Origin: Enterobacteriaceae bacterium UBA5654
Lineage (GTDB): Bacteria; Pseudomonadota; Gammaproteobacteria; Enterobacterales; Enterobacteriaceae
Length of the DNA stretch: 64,000 nt
Reading direction: 5' to 3'
NCBI GenBank assembly: GCA_002421005.1
Contig: DIJC01000020.1
Location: 62,001 to 126,000 of the forward strand
Of this stretch, positions 41,978 through 50,988 are shown piece after piece. The notes beneath the pieces are model-generated. The model worked only from the letters and a program-made list of their open reading frames with translations. It was not told where the DNA came from and made no database searches. The position numbers were made by a program, and so were the translations under genes. Numbering within the stretch: the first letter of the stretch is position 1; each line of letters begins with the position of its first letter.

Positions 41978-43795
41978 ATGTTAAATGCCTGGCATCTTCC
42001 GGTTGCGCCTTTTATCGCGCAGCGACAGGATCGGCTCACGGTAACGCTGTGGCTACGTGGCGAAAACCTGCCCACGCGCGTAGTGCTGCGCAGTGAGCTG
42101 GATAACGAAGAAATCTCACTGTCCATGCGCCGTTCTGCTCACGCGCCTCATCCGGGGATCGTGGCGTGGCGCGCGGATATTAAACTCAACGAAGGGCAGC
42201 CGCGTCGTCGCTACAGCTTTAAGCTGCTGTGGGACGATCGTCAGCTATGGTTTACCCCGCAGGGATTCAGCCGTTTTCCGCCTGCGAAGCTGGAGCGTTT
42301 TGCGCTCGATCTACCGGACAGCGGCCCGGACTGGGTGGCGGATCAGGTGTTTTATCAGATCTTCCCTGACCGCTTTGCGCGGGGCCGGGCGCAGCCGGTC
42401 AATCAGGACAACGTCTATTATCATCACGCCGCCGGACAGGAGATCGTCCTGCGCGACTGGGATGAACCCGTTACCGCTGAAGCCGGCGGATCGACGTTCT
42501 ACGGCGGGGATCTTGATGGCATTAGCGAAAAACTGCCGTACCTGAAAAAGCTCGGCGTGACCGCGCTGTACCTGAATCCGATCTTCTCCGCACCCAGCGT
42601 GCATAAATACGATACCGAAGATTATCGCCAGGTCGATCCGCAGTTTGGCGGCAACGTGGCGTTGATGCGTCTGCGGCAGAACACGCTGGAACAAGGGATG
42701 CGGCTGATCCTTGACGGCGTGTTCAATCACAGCGGCGATTCCCACGCGTGGTTTGATCGCCATAACCGGGGCACCGGCGGCGCGTGCCACAACCCGGATT
42801 CCCGCTGGCGCGACTGGTACAGTTTTTCCGATGACGGACGGGCGCTCGACTGGTTGGGCTACGCCAGCCTGCCGAAGCTGGATTTCCGCTCGCCCACGCT
42901 GGTTGACGAGATTTATCGCGGCGAAGACAGCATCGTTCGCCACTGGCTGAAAGCGCCGTGGAACATGGATGGCTGGCGGCTTGACGTGGTGCATATGCTC
43001 GGTGAGGACGGCGGCGCGCGCAACAATTTGCATCACGTCTCCGGCATTACCCGGGCGGCGAAAGAGGCGCGGCCTGACGCCTTTGTCTTCGGCGAGCACT
43101 TTGCCGACGCCCGCCAGTGGCTGCAAATGGATGCGGAAGATTCGGCGATGAACTATATGGGCTTCACCAAGCCGCTATGGGCATTTCTGGCGAATACCGA
43201 TCTCTCATACGATCCGCAAAATATTGATGCCCGCACCTGCGTGGCGTGGATGGATAACTACCGCGCTTCGCTTTCGCACCAGCAGCAGTTGCGTATGTTT
43301 AATCAGCTTGATAGCCACGACACGTCGCGCTTCAAAACGCTGCTCGGTAAAGACGTAGCGCGTCTGCCGCTGGCGGTGGTCTGGCTGTTTAGCTGGCCCG
43401 GCGTGCCGTGCATTTATTACGGCGATGAGGTCGGACTGGACGGCGCGAACGATCCGTTCTGCCGTAAACCTTTCCCGTGGGATAAACACAAGCAGGACGG
43501 CGAACTGCTGGCGCTGTATCAGCGGATGGCTAAACTGCGTCACCGCAGTCAGGCGCTGCGCCACGGCGGTTGTCAGGTCATTTATGCCGAAGACAACGTG
43601 GTGGTGTTTGTGCGGGTGCTGAAGCAGCAGCGCGTGCTGGTGGCGATTAACCGGGGTGAAGCCTGCGAAGTGAACCTCGGTCGCTCGCCGCTGCTGAACG
43701 TCAAAGCCTGGCATCTGAAAGAAGGCAAAGGCACCTTCACTGATGAACTGCTGACCCTGCCTGCGGTATCGGCATCGGTGTGGCAGGGGAATTAA
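41978..43795 (+). CDS. malZ: Maltodextrin glucosidase MalZ
   Basis: A 605-residue cytosolic GH13 enzyme that removes glucose from the reducing end of maltodextrins. An N-terminal beta domain (1-115) precedes the barrel. Catalytic residues are Asp336 (GWRLDVVHM), Glu373 (VFGEHFAD) and Asp448 (LDSHDTSRF). ATG at 41978 gives the E. coli N-terminus MLNAWHLP. No signal peptide. A MalT box lies 79-88 bp upstream, supporting control by the maltose activator. Confidence 0.97.
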   Translation: MLNAWHLPVAPFIAQRQDRLTVTLWLRGENLPTRVVLRSELDNEEISLSMRRSAHAPHPGIVAWRADIKLNEGQPRRRYSFKLLWDDRQLWFTPQGFSRFPPAKLERFALDLPDSGPDWVADQVFYQIFPDRFARGRAQPVNQDNVYYHHAAGQEIVLRDWDEPVTAEAGGSTFYGGDLDGISEKLPYLKKLGVTALYLNPIFSAPSVHKYDTEDYRQVDPQFGGNVALMRLRQNTLEQGMRLILDGVFNHSGDSHAWFDRHNRGTGGACHNPDSRWRDWYSFSDDGRALDWLGYASLPKLDFRSPTLVDEIYRGEDSIVRHWLKAPWNMDGWRLDVVHMLGEDGGARNNLHHVSGITRAAKEARPDAFVFGEHFADARQWLQMDAEDSAMNYMGFTKPLWAFLANTDLSYDPQNIDARTCVAWMDNYRASLSHQQQLRMFNQLDSHDTSRFKTLLGKDVARLPLAVVWLFSWPGVPCIYYGDEVGLDGANDPFCRKPFPWDKHKQDGELLALYQRMAKLRHRSQALRHGGCQVIYAEDNVVVFVRVLKQQRVLVAINRGEACEVNLGRSPLLNVKAWHLKEGKGTFTDELLTLPAVSASVWQGN

Positions 43796-43813
43796 TCCGC
43801 ACGGGCAGGCGGA

Positions 43814-44395
43814 TCACAGCGTTTTGTTTTTCGCCTGCGCCATCATGCGCGGATAAAACTGCCAGAACTGTTGTTCAAGCTGCGGATAGTGGGCGTCCAG
43901 ATCGTGCCAGGAGTCGCGCAGGGCGTCGAGCCGGGGACGGCGGCTGGCCATACCGTTCAGCACGTTCTGGATAAAGGCCATATCCCGGTAGCGCTCCAGC
44001 CAGCGTTCGGACCACAGATACTGGTTGAGATTCACAAAGCGCGGCGGCGAATCGGGCAGGATGTCGCTGATTTGCGTGCGCGCATAGTCAATAAATGTCG
44101 CCAGCGGCATGTGCGGGGAGAGCCGCGCCCAGTGCAGCGAAAGAAAATGATCCCACATCACGTCCAGCGTAATCGGGGCCACGCGGCGCGTTTGCGGGCG
44201 AAACCACGCCCGCGCTTCTTTCACTTCCGGCAGGTTATCGGTCAGAACATCAATGCGCCGGTGCATGTGAATGCCTTCTACCACCGCATCAGGGTAGAGC
44301 GACTGCGGATCGCCGCGAACGAAATCCGCCAGTAAATTTCCCGACAGGGAACTGTCAGCGAGATGAGCGAGGTGCAGGTGCGCAAGAAAATTCAT
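43814..44395 (-). CDS. acpH: Acyl carrier protein phosphodiesterase AcpH
   Basis: A 193-residue cytosolic enzyme (E. coli 193) that removes the 4'-phosphopantetheine group from acyl carrier protein. It starts MNFLAHLHLAHLADSSLSGN, the family signature, with the HD-like metal-binding residues His and Asp in the first 60 residues. It is divergent from queA, with a 92-bp shared region. Confidence 0.95.
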   Translation of the reverse strand: MNFLAHLHLAHLADSSLSGNLLADFVRGDPQSLYPDAVVEGIHMHRRIDVLTDNLPEVKEARAWFRPQTRRVAPITLDVMWDHFLSLHWARLSPHMPLATFIDYARTQISDILPDSPPRFVNLNQYLWSERWLERYRDMAFIQNVLNGMASRRPRLDALRDSWHDLDAHYPQLEQQFWQFYPRMMAQAKNKTL

Positions 44396-44487
44396 GATTT
44401 GTTTTTATCCCGTAGAGGCGAACGGTTGCAGGGAAGACCTCCCGGCACTAGACTACCCGCCTCTTTATTAAGCACTGAGTCAGAGTC

Positions 44488-45558
44488 ATGCGCCTTGCCG
44501 ATTTTTCCTTTGAGTTACCTGAATCCCTGATTGCCCACTATCCCCAACCGGAACGCAGTCGTTGCCGCTTGTTATCGCTGGACGGGCCGACAGGTGCGCT
44601 GACGCACGGTACTTTCACCGATCTGCTCGATAAGCTCAACCCCGGCGATCTTCTGGTCTTTAATAATACCCGCGTGATCCCGGCGCGCCTGTTCGGGCGT
44701 AAAGCCAGCGGTGGCAAGATTGAAGTGCTGGTCGAGCGGATGCTGGACGATAAACGTATTCTGGCACATATTCGCGCATCCAAAGCGCCGAAGCCTGGCG
44801 CAGAACTGCTGTTGGGCGATGATGAAAGTATTAACGCGACCATGACCGCCCGCCACGATGCGCTGTTTGAAGTCGAATTTAACGATGAACGTCCGGTGCT
44901 GGATATTCTCAATGCTATCGGGCATATGCCGCTGCCGCCGTACATCGACCGCCCGGACGAAGACGCCGACCGCGAACTGTATCAGACCGTCTACAGCCAG
45001 AAGCCGGGCGCGGTGGCTGCTCCGACCGCCGGGCTGCACTTCGACGAGCCGCTGCTGGAGCGCCTGCGCAATAAAGGCATTGAGATGGCATTTGTGACCC
45101 TGCACGTTGGCGCGGGCACTTTCCAGCCGGTGCGCGTTGAGAGCATTGAAGATCACATCATGCACTCCGAATATGCCGAAGTGCCGCAGGACGTCGTTGA
45201 CGCGGTGCTGGCGGCAAAAGCGCGCGGCAATCGGGTGATTGCGGTGGGTACAACGTCCGTGCGTTCGCTGGAAAGCGCAGCGCAGGCGGCGAAAAACGCC
45301 CTCATCGAACCGTTCTTCGGCGACACGCAGATTTTCATCTATCCGGGCTATCAGTATCAGATTATCGACGCGCTGGTGACTAATTTCCATCTGCCGGAAT
45401 CGACGCTGATCATGCTGGTTTCCGCCTTTGCGGGTTATAAACATACCCTCAACGCCTATGAGCAGGCGGTTAAAGCCGAATATCGCTTTTTTAGTTATGG
45501 CGATGCGATGTATATCACGTACAATCCGTCGGCTATTAATGAACGTGTCGGGGAATAA
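44488..45558 (+). CDS. queA: S-adenosylmethionine:tRNA ribosyltransferase-isomerase
   Basis: A 356-residue cytosolic enzyme, same length as E. coli QueA. It transfers and isomerises the ribosyl part of S-adenosylmethionine to make epoxyqueuosine in the wobble base of tRNAs with GUN anticodons. It starts MRLADFSFELPESLIA, and the conserved blocks SQKPGAVAAPTAGLHF and GAGTFQPVRVE are intact. tgt follows after 52 bp, then yajC-secD-secF, in the conserved operon. Confidence 0.97.
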   Translation: MRLADFSFELPESLIAHYPQPERSRCRLLSLDGPTGALTHGTFTDLLDKLNPGDLLVFNNTRVIPARLFGRKASGGKIEVLVERMLDDKRILAHIRASKAPKPGAELLLGDDESINATMTARHDALFEVEFNDERPVLDILNAIGHMPLPPYIDRPDEDADRELYQTVYSQKPGAVAAPTAGLHFDEPLLERLRNKGIEMAFVTLHVGAGTFQPVRVESIEDHIMHSEYAEVPQDVVDAVLAAKARGNRVIAVGTTSVRSLESAAQAAKNALIEPFFGDTQIFIYPGYQYQIIDALVTNFHLPESTLIMLVSAFAGYKHTLNAYEQAVKAEYRFFSYGDAMYITYNPSAINERVGE

Positions 45559-45610
45559 ATTTCCGGCACTGGTGTAAACGTCAGACTGTTTTTCTGGCGC
45601 AGGAGAGAAA

Positions 45611-46738
45611 ATGAAATTCGAACTGGATACCACCGACGGACGCGCACGCCGTGGCCGCCTGGTGTTTGATCGTGGCGTAGTGGAAACGCCAGCCTTTATG
45701 CCGGTGGGCACCTACGGCACCGTGAAAGGCATGACGCCGGAAGAAGTTGAAGCGACCGGCGCGCAAATTATTCTCGGCAACACTTTCCACCTGTGGCTGC
45801 GTCCGGGCCAGGAAATCATGAAGCTGCACGGCGATCTGCACGATTTCATGCAGTGGAAAGGCCCGATCCTCACCGACTCCGGCGGTTTCCAGGTGTTCAG
45901 CCTCGGCGACATCCGTAAGATCACCGAACAGGGCGTGCATTTCCGCAACCCGATCAACGGCGATCCCATTTTCCTCGATCCAGAAAAATCGATGGAGATT
46001 CAGTACGATCTCGGTTCCGATATCGTGATGATCTTCGACGAATGCACGCCGTACCCGGCGGACTGGGACTACGCTAAACGCTCGATGGAAATGTCGCTGC
46101 GCTGGGCGAAACGTAGCCGCGACCGCTTTGACGGCCTCGGCAATAAAAACGCGCTGTTTGGCATTATTCAGGGCAGCGTTTACGAAGATTTACGCGATAT
46201 CTCGGTCAAAGGTCTGGTAGAGATTGGCTTTGATGGCTACGCTGTCGGCGGTCTGGCTGTGGGTGAGCCGAAGGAAGATATGCACCGCATTCTGGAGCAT
46301 GTCTGCCCGCAAATTCCGGCAGATAAACCGCGTTACCTGATGGGCGTCGGCAAGCCGGAAGACCTGGTTGAAGGCGTTCGTCGCGGCATCGATATGTTCG
46401 ACTGCGTCATGCCGACCCGCAACGCCCGTAACGGTCATCTGTTTGTGACCGACGGCGTGGTAAAAATCCGTAATGCGAAGTACAAAAGCGATACCAGCCC
46501 GCTGGACGCTGAGTGTGATTGCTACACCTGTCGCAATTATTCACGCGCTTACTTGCATCATCTTGACCGTTGTAACGAAATATTGGGTGCGCGTCTCAAT
46601 ACCATTCATAACCTGCGATACTATCAGCGTTTAATGGCTGGTTTACGCAAGGCTATTGAAGAGGGTAAATTAGAGAACTTCGTGACCGATTTTTACCAAC
46701 GTCAGGGGCGACCCGTTCCACCTGTAAACGTTGATTAA
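45611..46738 (+). CDS. tgt: tRNA-guanine transglycosylase
   Basis: A 375-residue enzyme identical in length to E. coli Tgt. It exchanges guanine 34 for preQ1 in tRNA. The nucleophile Asp264 lies in MFDCVMPTRNARNG, and zinc is held by Cys302, Cys304, Cys307 and His317 in CDCYTCRNYSRAYLHH. Asp89 (LTDSGGFQ) is also present. A ribosome-binding site (AGGAGAG) precedes the ATG. yajC follows after 22 bp. Confidence 0.98.
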   Translation: MKFELDTTDGRARRGRLVFDRGVVETPAFMPVGTYGTVKGMTPEEVEATGAQIILGNTFHLWLRPGQEIMKLHGDLHDFMQWKGPILTDSGGFQVFSLGDIRKITEQGVHFRNPINGDPIFLDPEKSMEIQYDLGSDIVMIFDECTPYPADWDYAKRSMEMSLRWAKRSRDRFDGLGNKNALFGIIQGSVYEDLRDISVKGLVEIGFDGYAVGGLAVGEPKEDMHRILEHVCPQIPADKPRYLMGVGKPEDLVEGVRRGIDMFDCVMPTRNARNGHLFVTDGVVKIRNAKYKSDTSPLDAECDCYTCRNYSRAYLHHLDRCNEILGARLNTIHNLRYYQRLMAGLRKAIEEGKLENFVTDFYQRQGRPVPPVNVD

Positions 46739-46760
46739 TTTTAATAATGAGGGAATTTGA

Positions 46761-47093
46761 ATGAGCTTTTTTATTTCTGATGCGGTAGCAGCAGCCGGAG
46801 CACCATCGCAGGGCAGCCCGATGTCTCTGATCCTGATGCTGGTGGTGTTTGGTCTGATTTTCTATTTCATGATCTTACGTCCACAGCAGAAACGTACCAA
46901 AGAACACAAAAACCTGATGAGCTCCATCGCCAAGGGTGATGAAGTATTAACCAACGGTGGATTAGTGGGCCGCGTGACCAAAGTCACCGAAACTGGCTAT
47001 ATCGCTATTGCCCTGAACGATACCACTGAAGTGGTTATCAAACGTGACTTCGTAGCTGCCGTTCTGCCGAAAGGCACGATGAAGGCGCTGTAA
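46761..47093 (+). CDS. yajC: YajC, Sec translocon accessory protein
   Basis: A 110-residue inner-membrane protein (E. coli 110) with one membrane helix (about 20-40) and a cytosolic domain. The sequence FYFMILRPQQKRTKEH after the helix is the family signature. It joins SecDF in the holotranslocon. secD follows after 27 bp. Confidence 0.97.
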   Translation: MSFFISDAVAAAGAPSQGSPMSLILMLVVFGLIFYFMILRPQQKRTKEHKNLMSSIAKGDEVLTNGGLVGRVTKVTETGYIAIALNDTTEVVIKRDFVAAVLPKGTMKAL

Positions 47094-47120
47094 TTTATTG
47101 TTTTCCCAAAGGGAACTGCC

Positions 47121-48968
47121 GTGTTAAACCGTTATCCTTTGTGGAAGTACATTATGCTGGTCGTCGTCATTGTCGTCGGCCTGCTTTACGCACTTCCCAA
47201 CCTGTATGGTGAGGATCCGGCTGTTCAGGTCACTGGCGCGCGCGGCGTCGCCGCCAGTGAGCAAACGCTGATCCAGGTCCAGAAAACGTTACAACAAGAA
47301 AAAATCACCGCCAGGTCTGTCGCGCTGGAAGAGGGCGCTATTCTGGCGCGTTTTGACTCCACTGATACACAGCTGCGTGCGCGTGAAGCGCTGATGAGCG
47401 TGCTTGGCGACAACTACGTCGTGGCGCTGAACCTTGCGCCTGCAACCCCGCGCTGGCTGTCCACCTTTAAAGCCGAGCCGATGAAACTCGGTCTCGACCT
47501 GCGTGGCGGCGTACACTTCCTGATGGAAGTCGATATGCAAACCGCGCTGGGTAAACTCCAGGAACAAAACATCGACAGCCTGCGCAGTAATCTGCGTGAG
47601 AAAGGCATTCCTTACGCCACCGTGCGTAAAGAAGATAACTACGGCATGAGCATTGCGTTCCGCGACAGCGCCACGCGTGATAAAGCCGTCAGTTATTTGT
47701 CCCCTGTCCATCAGGACCTGGTGATTTCCGCACAGGGTGATAATGCGCTGCGTGCGGTGATGACGGACGCGCGTCTGAAAGAAGCGCGCGAATACGCGGT
47801 ACAGCAGAACATTAACATCCTGCGTAACCGTGTGAACCAGTTGGGTGTTGCCGAGCCGCTGGTACAGCGTCAGGGCGCAGAGCGTATTGTGGTCGAACTG
47901 CCGGGCGTGCAGGACACCGCACGGGCGAAAGAAATCCTCGGGGCGACCGCCACGCTGGAATTCCGTCTGGTAAATACCAACGTCGATCAGTCCGCTGCCG
48001 CTTCTGGCCGTATTCCGGGCGACTCGGAAGTCAAGAACATGCGTGAAGGCCAGCCGGTTGTGCTGTACAAACGTGTGATCCTGACCGGCGATCACATCAC
48101 CGACTCCACGTCAAACCAGGATGAATACAACCAGCCGCAGGTAAATATCTCGCTGGATAGCGCCGGTGGCAACATCATGTCTAACTTCACCAAGGACAAC
48201 ATCGGTAAGCCGATGGCGACCCTGTTTGTGGAGTACAAAGACAGCGGTAAAAAAGATGCCAAAGGCCGTTCGGTACTGGTGAAACAGGAAGAAGTGATTA
48301 ACGTTGCGAACATCCAGTCTCGCCTCGGCAACAGCTTCCGCATCACCGGCATCAACAACCCGAACGAAGCGCGTCAGCTGGCTCTGCTGCTGCGTGCGGG
48401 TGCGCTGATTGCGCCGATCCAGATTGTTGAAGAACGTACCATCGGCCCAACGCTGGGTATGCAGAATATCGTCCAGGGTCTGGAAGCGTGTCTGGCTGGC
48501 CTGATTGCGTCGATTCTGTTCATGATCTTCTTCTACAAGAAGTTTGGTTTAATCGCGACCACCGCGTTGCTGGCTAACCTGGTATTGATTGTCGGTATTA
48601 TGTCCCTGCTGCCAGGGGCGACGCTGACCATGCCGGGTATCGCGGGTATCGTCTTAACCCTTGCGGTGGCGGTCGATGCCAACGTACTGATTAACGAACG
48701 TATCAAAGAAGAGTTGAGCAACGGGCGTTCAGTACAGCAGGCCATTGATGAAGGTTATAAAGGCGCGTTCAGTTCCATCGTCGATGCGAACATCACGACG
48801 CTGATCAAAGTCATCATCCTGTACGCTGTGGGTACCGGGGCGATTAAAGGTTTTGCGATTACTACCGGTATTGGTGTGGCGACGTCAATGTTTACCGCGA
48901 TCGTCGGTACCCGTGCCATCGTGAACCTGGTGTACGGCGGCAAACGCATTAAAAAGCTGTCTATCTGA
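47121..48968 (+). CDS. secD: SecD, protein-export membrane subunit
   Basis: A 615-residue RND-like inner-membrane protein, same length as in E. coli. One membrane helix near the start is followed by a large periplasmic domain (about 35-445) with GLDLRGGVHFLMEVD, then five more helices. The proton-relay Asp is in AVAVDANVLINERI. It starts with GTG and works with SecF to pull proteins across the membrane using the proton gradient. secF begins 10 bp later. Confidence 0.98.
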   Translation: MLNRYPLWKYIMLVVVIVVGLLYALPNLYGEDPAVQVTGARGVAASEQTLIQVQKTLQQEKITARSVALEEGAILARFDSTDTQLRAREALMSVLGDNYVVALNLAPATPRWLSTFKAEPMKLGLDLRGGVHFLMEVDMQTALGKLQEQNIDSLRSNLREKGIPYATVRKEDNYGMSIAFRDSATRDKAVSYLSPVHQDLVISAQGDNALRAVMTDARLKEAREYAVQQNINILRNRVNQLGVAEPLVQRQGAERIVVELPGVQDTARAKEILGATATLEFRLVNTNVDQSAAASGRIPGDSEVKNMREGQPVVLYKRVILTGDHITDSTSNQDEYNQPQVNISLDSAGGNIMSNFTKDNIGKPMATLFVEYKDSGKKDAKGRSVLVKQEEVINVANIQSRLGNSFRITGINNPNEARQLALLLRAGALIAPIQIVEERTIGPTLGMQNIVQGLEACLAGLIASILFMIFFYKKFGLIATTALLANLVLIVGIMSLLPGATLTMPGIAGIVLTLAVAVDANVLINERIKEELSNGRSVQQAIDEGYKGAFSSIVDANITTLIKVIILYAVGTGAIKGFAITTGIGVATSMFTAIVGTRAIVNLVYGGKRIKKLSI

Positions 48969-48978
48969 GGAGTGCGGT

Positions 48979-49950
48979 GTGGCACAGGAATATACTGTTG
49001 AACAATTGAACCACGGGCGTAAAGTCTGGGACTTTATGCGCTGGGATTACTGGGCCTTTGGCATCTCTGGCCTGCTGCTGGTTATTTCTATCATCGTGAT
49101 TGGCGTGCGTGGTTTTAACTGGGGTCTGGATTTCACTGGCGGTACCGTCATTGAAATCTCCCTTGAAAAACCGGCTGAAATTGATGTTATGCGTGAAGCG
49201 CTGGTCAAAGCGGGCTTTGAAGAGCCGCTGCTCCAGAACTTCGGCAGCAGCCGCGATATCATGGTGCGTATGCCTCCCGTTCACGGTGAAACCGGTGGAC
49301 AGGAGCTGGGCAGCAAGGTCCTGGAGGTGATTAACCAGTCCACCAGCCAGAACGCAGCGGTAAAACGCATTGAGTTCGTCGGGCCAAGCGTGGGTGCCGA
49401 TCTGGCACAAACCGGTGCAATGGCGCTGATGGTAGCGCTGATTTCCATCCTGATTTACGTCGGCTTCCGCTTCGAGTGGCGTCTGGCGGCCGGGGTGGTT
49501 ATCGCGCTGGCGCACGACGTGATCATCACGATGGGCGTGCTCTCGCTGTTCCATATTGAGGTCGACCTGACGATCGTCGCTTCGCTGATGTCGGTTATCG
49601 GCTACTCGCTGAATGACAGCATCGTGGTTTCGGACCGTATCCGTGAGAACTTCCGCAAGATCCGTCGCGGCACGCCTTACGAGATCTTCAACGTCTCGCT
49701 GACCCAGACGTTGCACAGGACGTTGATCACCTCAGGAACCACCTTAGTGGTGATCCTGATGCTTTACCTCTTTGGCGGTGCGATGCTGAAAGGCTTCTCG
49801 CTGACGATGCTTATCGGTGTTTCCATCGGTACCGCATCGTCCATCTACGTGGCCTCGGCGCTGGCGCTGAAGCTTGGGATGAAGCGCGAGCATATGCTCC
49901 AGCAGAAAGTTGAGAAAGAAGGGGCGGATCAGCCGTCAATTCTGCCTTAA
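48979..49950 (+). CDS. secF: SecF, protein-export membrane subunit
   Basis: A 323-residue inner-membrane partner of SecD, same length as in E. coli, with six helices and a small periplasmic domain (about 45-140, GLDFTGGTVIEI). The conserved SLNDSIVVSDRIREN in the fourth-fifth helix region is intact. GTG at 48979 gives the E. coli N-terminus (MAQEYTVEQL). It closes the queA-tgt-yajC-secDF operon and is followed by a strong terminator. In E. coli yajD and tsx follow; here an unrelated glycan operon does. Confidence 0.98.
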   Translation: MAQEYTVEQLNHGRKVWDFMRWDYWAFGISGLLLVISIIVIGVRGFNWGLDFTGGTVIEISLEKPAEIDVMREALVKAGFEEPLLQNFGSSRDIMVRMPPVHGETGGQELGSKVLEVINQSTSQNAAVKRIEFVGPSVGADLAQTGAMALMVALISILIYVGFRFEWRLAAGVVIALAHDVIITMGVLSLFHIEVDLTIVASLMSVIGYSLNDSIVVSDRIRENFRKIRRGTPYEIFNVSLTQTLHRTLITSGTTLVVILMLYLFGGAMLKGFSLTMLIGVSIGTASSIYVASALALKLGMKREHMLQQKVEKEGADQPSILP

Positions 49951-49973
49951 GACTGCGCAGTTCTGAAGATCTG

Positions 49974-50003
49974 AATCCCGGTCGCAAGGCCGGGATTTTT
50001 TTA
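49974..50003 (+). terminator. Rho-independent terminator after secF
   Basis: AATCCCGG (49974-49981) pairs with CCGGGATT (49990-49997), followed by TTTTTATT. The last conserved element before the inserted glycan operon, which runs toward it from the right. Confidence 0.9.
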
Positions 50004-50083
50004 TTCTCTTTTCCTCCTCATGACCGACGGTATGCTGTCAGCAGCCCTTCCATATTGGTCTGCATCCGCCGAGTTGAACGCGA

Positions 50084-50986
50084 TTAAATTTCCGTTTGCG
50101 CCGTCATTACAATCGGCTGGATCTGCCCGTCTTTGAACACCATCCGCTCGAGGCACAGCATCCGGTGTCCCGCCTCCAGGTCGCCGGGAATACGGCGATG
50201 GTAGGCGATCAGCCATTCGTCGCCATCGTCCCCGTTCAGGGAAATACACCCGTGGTGCCCCGGGCCATCAGCGATGTCCTGCGCATCCAGAATCGTTGTT
50301 TTTGGGCCAGGGAAAACAAACGGCGAGTCGCTGTCGGCGGTGACAACGTGATAGGTGCCGTTGGTCCAGCCACCTTCCGACCACATAAAGTGGTAGCGGC
50401 CCTGACGCTTAATCATGCACGGCGCTTCCACGTAGCCGGGAATGTCGATTTCGCGAAACACCGAGCCATCCTCAAAGGGCACGAAGCCGTTCATTTCCGG
50501 GTTCATCAGGGCGACATTGCAGTGCCCCCAGCCGCCGTAGTAGAGATAAATTTTGCCGTCATCATCGGCGAACAGGTGCGCGTCAATGGGCTGCGCGTCG
50601 TGAATAAAACGGCCGATCAGCGGCTGTTGCAGCAGCGCGCGGAAAGGGCCAGCGGGAGAGTCGGCCACCGCGATCTCCAGCCCGCCGGTTTCATCATTGC
50701 CCTGAATATCGTTAGACGCGAAGACCAGATAGTATTTGCCGTTGCGGGCAACAATAGTCGGTGCCCATACCGCGCGCCAGATCCACGGAAAATCCGTCAT
50801 CTGAATAATCCCTGAATGTTTCTCCCAGTGGACCAGATCCGGCGACGAGAAGGCGTCGATGTTCATCTGCTGCTGATAATCGCTGAAGGATCGGGTGACA
50901 TAGATCCAGTACTGGTTGTCATAAAAACGGATTTCTGGATCGGCGTACCAGCCATCGACGATCGGGTTTTTAATGGTTACAGACAT
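50084..50986 (-). CDS. GH43-family arabinofuranosidase/xylosidase, cytoplasmic
   Basis: A 300-residue single-domain glycosidase with the GH43 five-bladed propeller pattern. The catalytic triad is readable: Asp16 as base (WYADPEIR), Asp135 as modulator (QPIDAHLF) and Glu187 as acid (PGYVEAPC). GH43 enzymes release L-arabinose or D-xylose from hemicellulose and arabinan side chains by inversion. No signal peptide, so it acts on imported oligosaccharides. ATG at 50986 is preferred because AGGGAG lies 5 bases upstream; a GTG at 50992 is in the same frame. It is the last gene of the eleven-gene operon, 2 bp after the GH125 stop. Exact linkage specificity cannot be read. Confidence 0.88.
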   Translation of the reverse strand: MSVTIKNPIVDGWYADPEIRFYDNQYWIYVTRSFSDYQQQMNIDAFSSPDLVHWEKHSGIIQMTDFPWIWRAVWAPTIVARNGKYYLVFASNDIQGNDETGGLEIAVADSPAGPFRALLQQPLIGRFIHDAQPIDAHLFADDDGKIYLYYGGWGHCNVALMNPEMNGFVPFEDGSVFREIDIPGYVEAPCMIKRQGRYHFMWSEGGWTNGTYHVVTADSDSPFVFPGPKTTILDAQDIADGPGHHGCISLNGDDGDEWLIAYHRRIPGDLEAGHRMLCLERMVFKDGQIQPIVMTAQTEI

Positions 50987-50988
50987 GA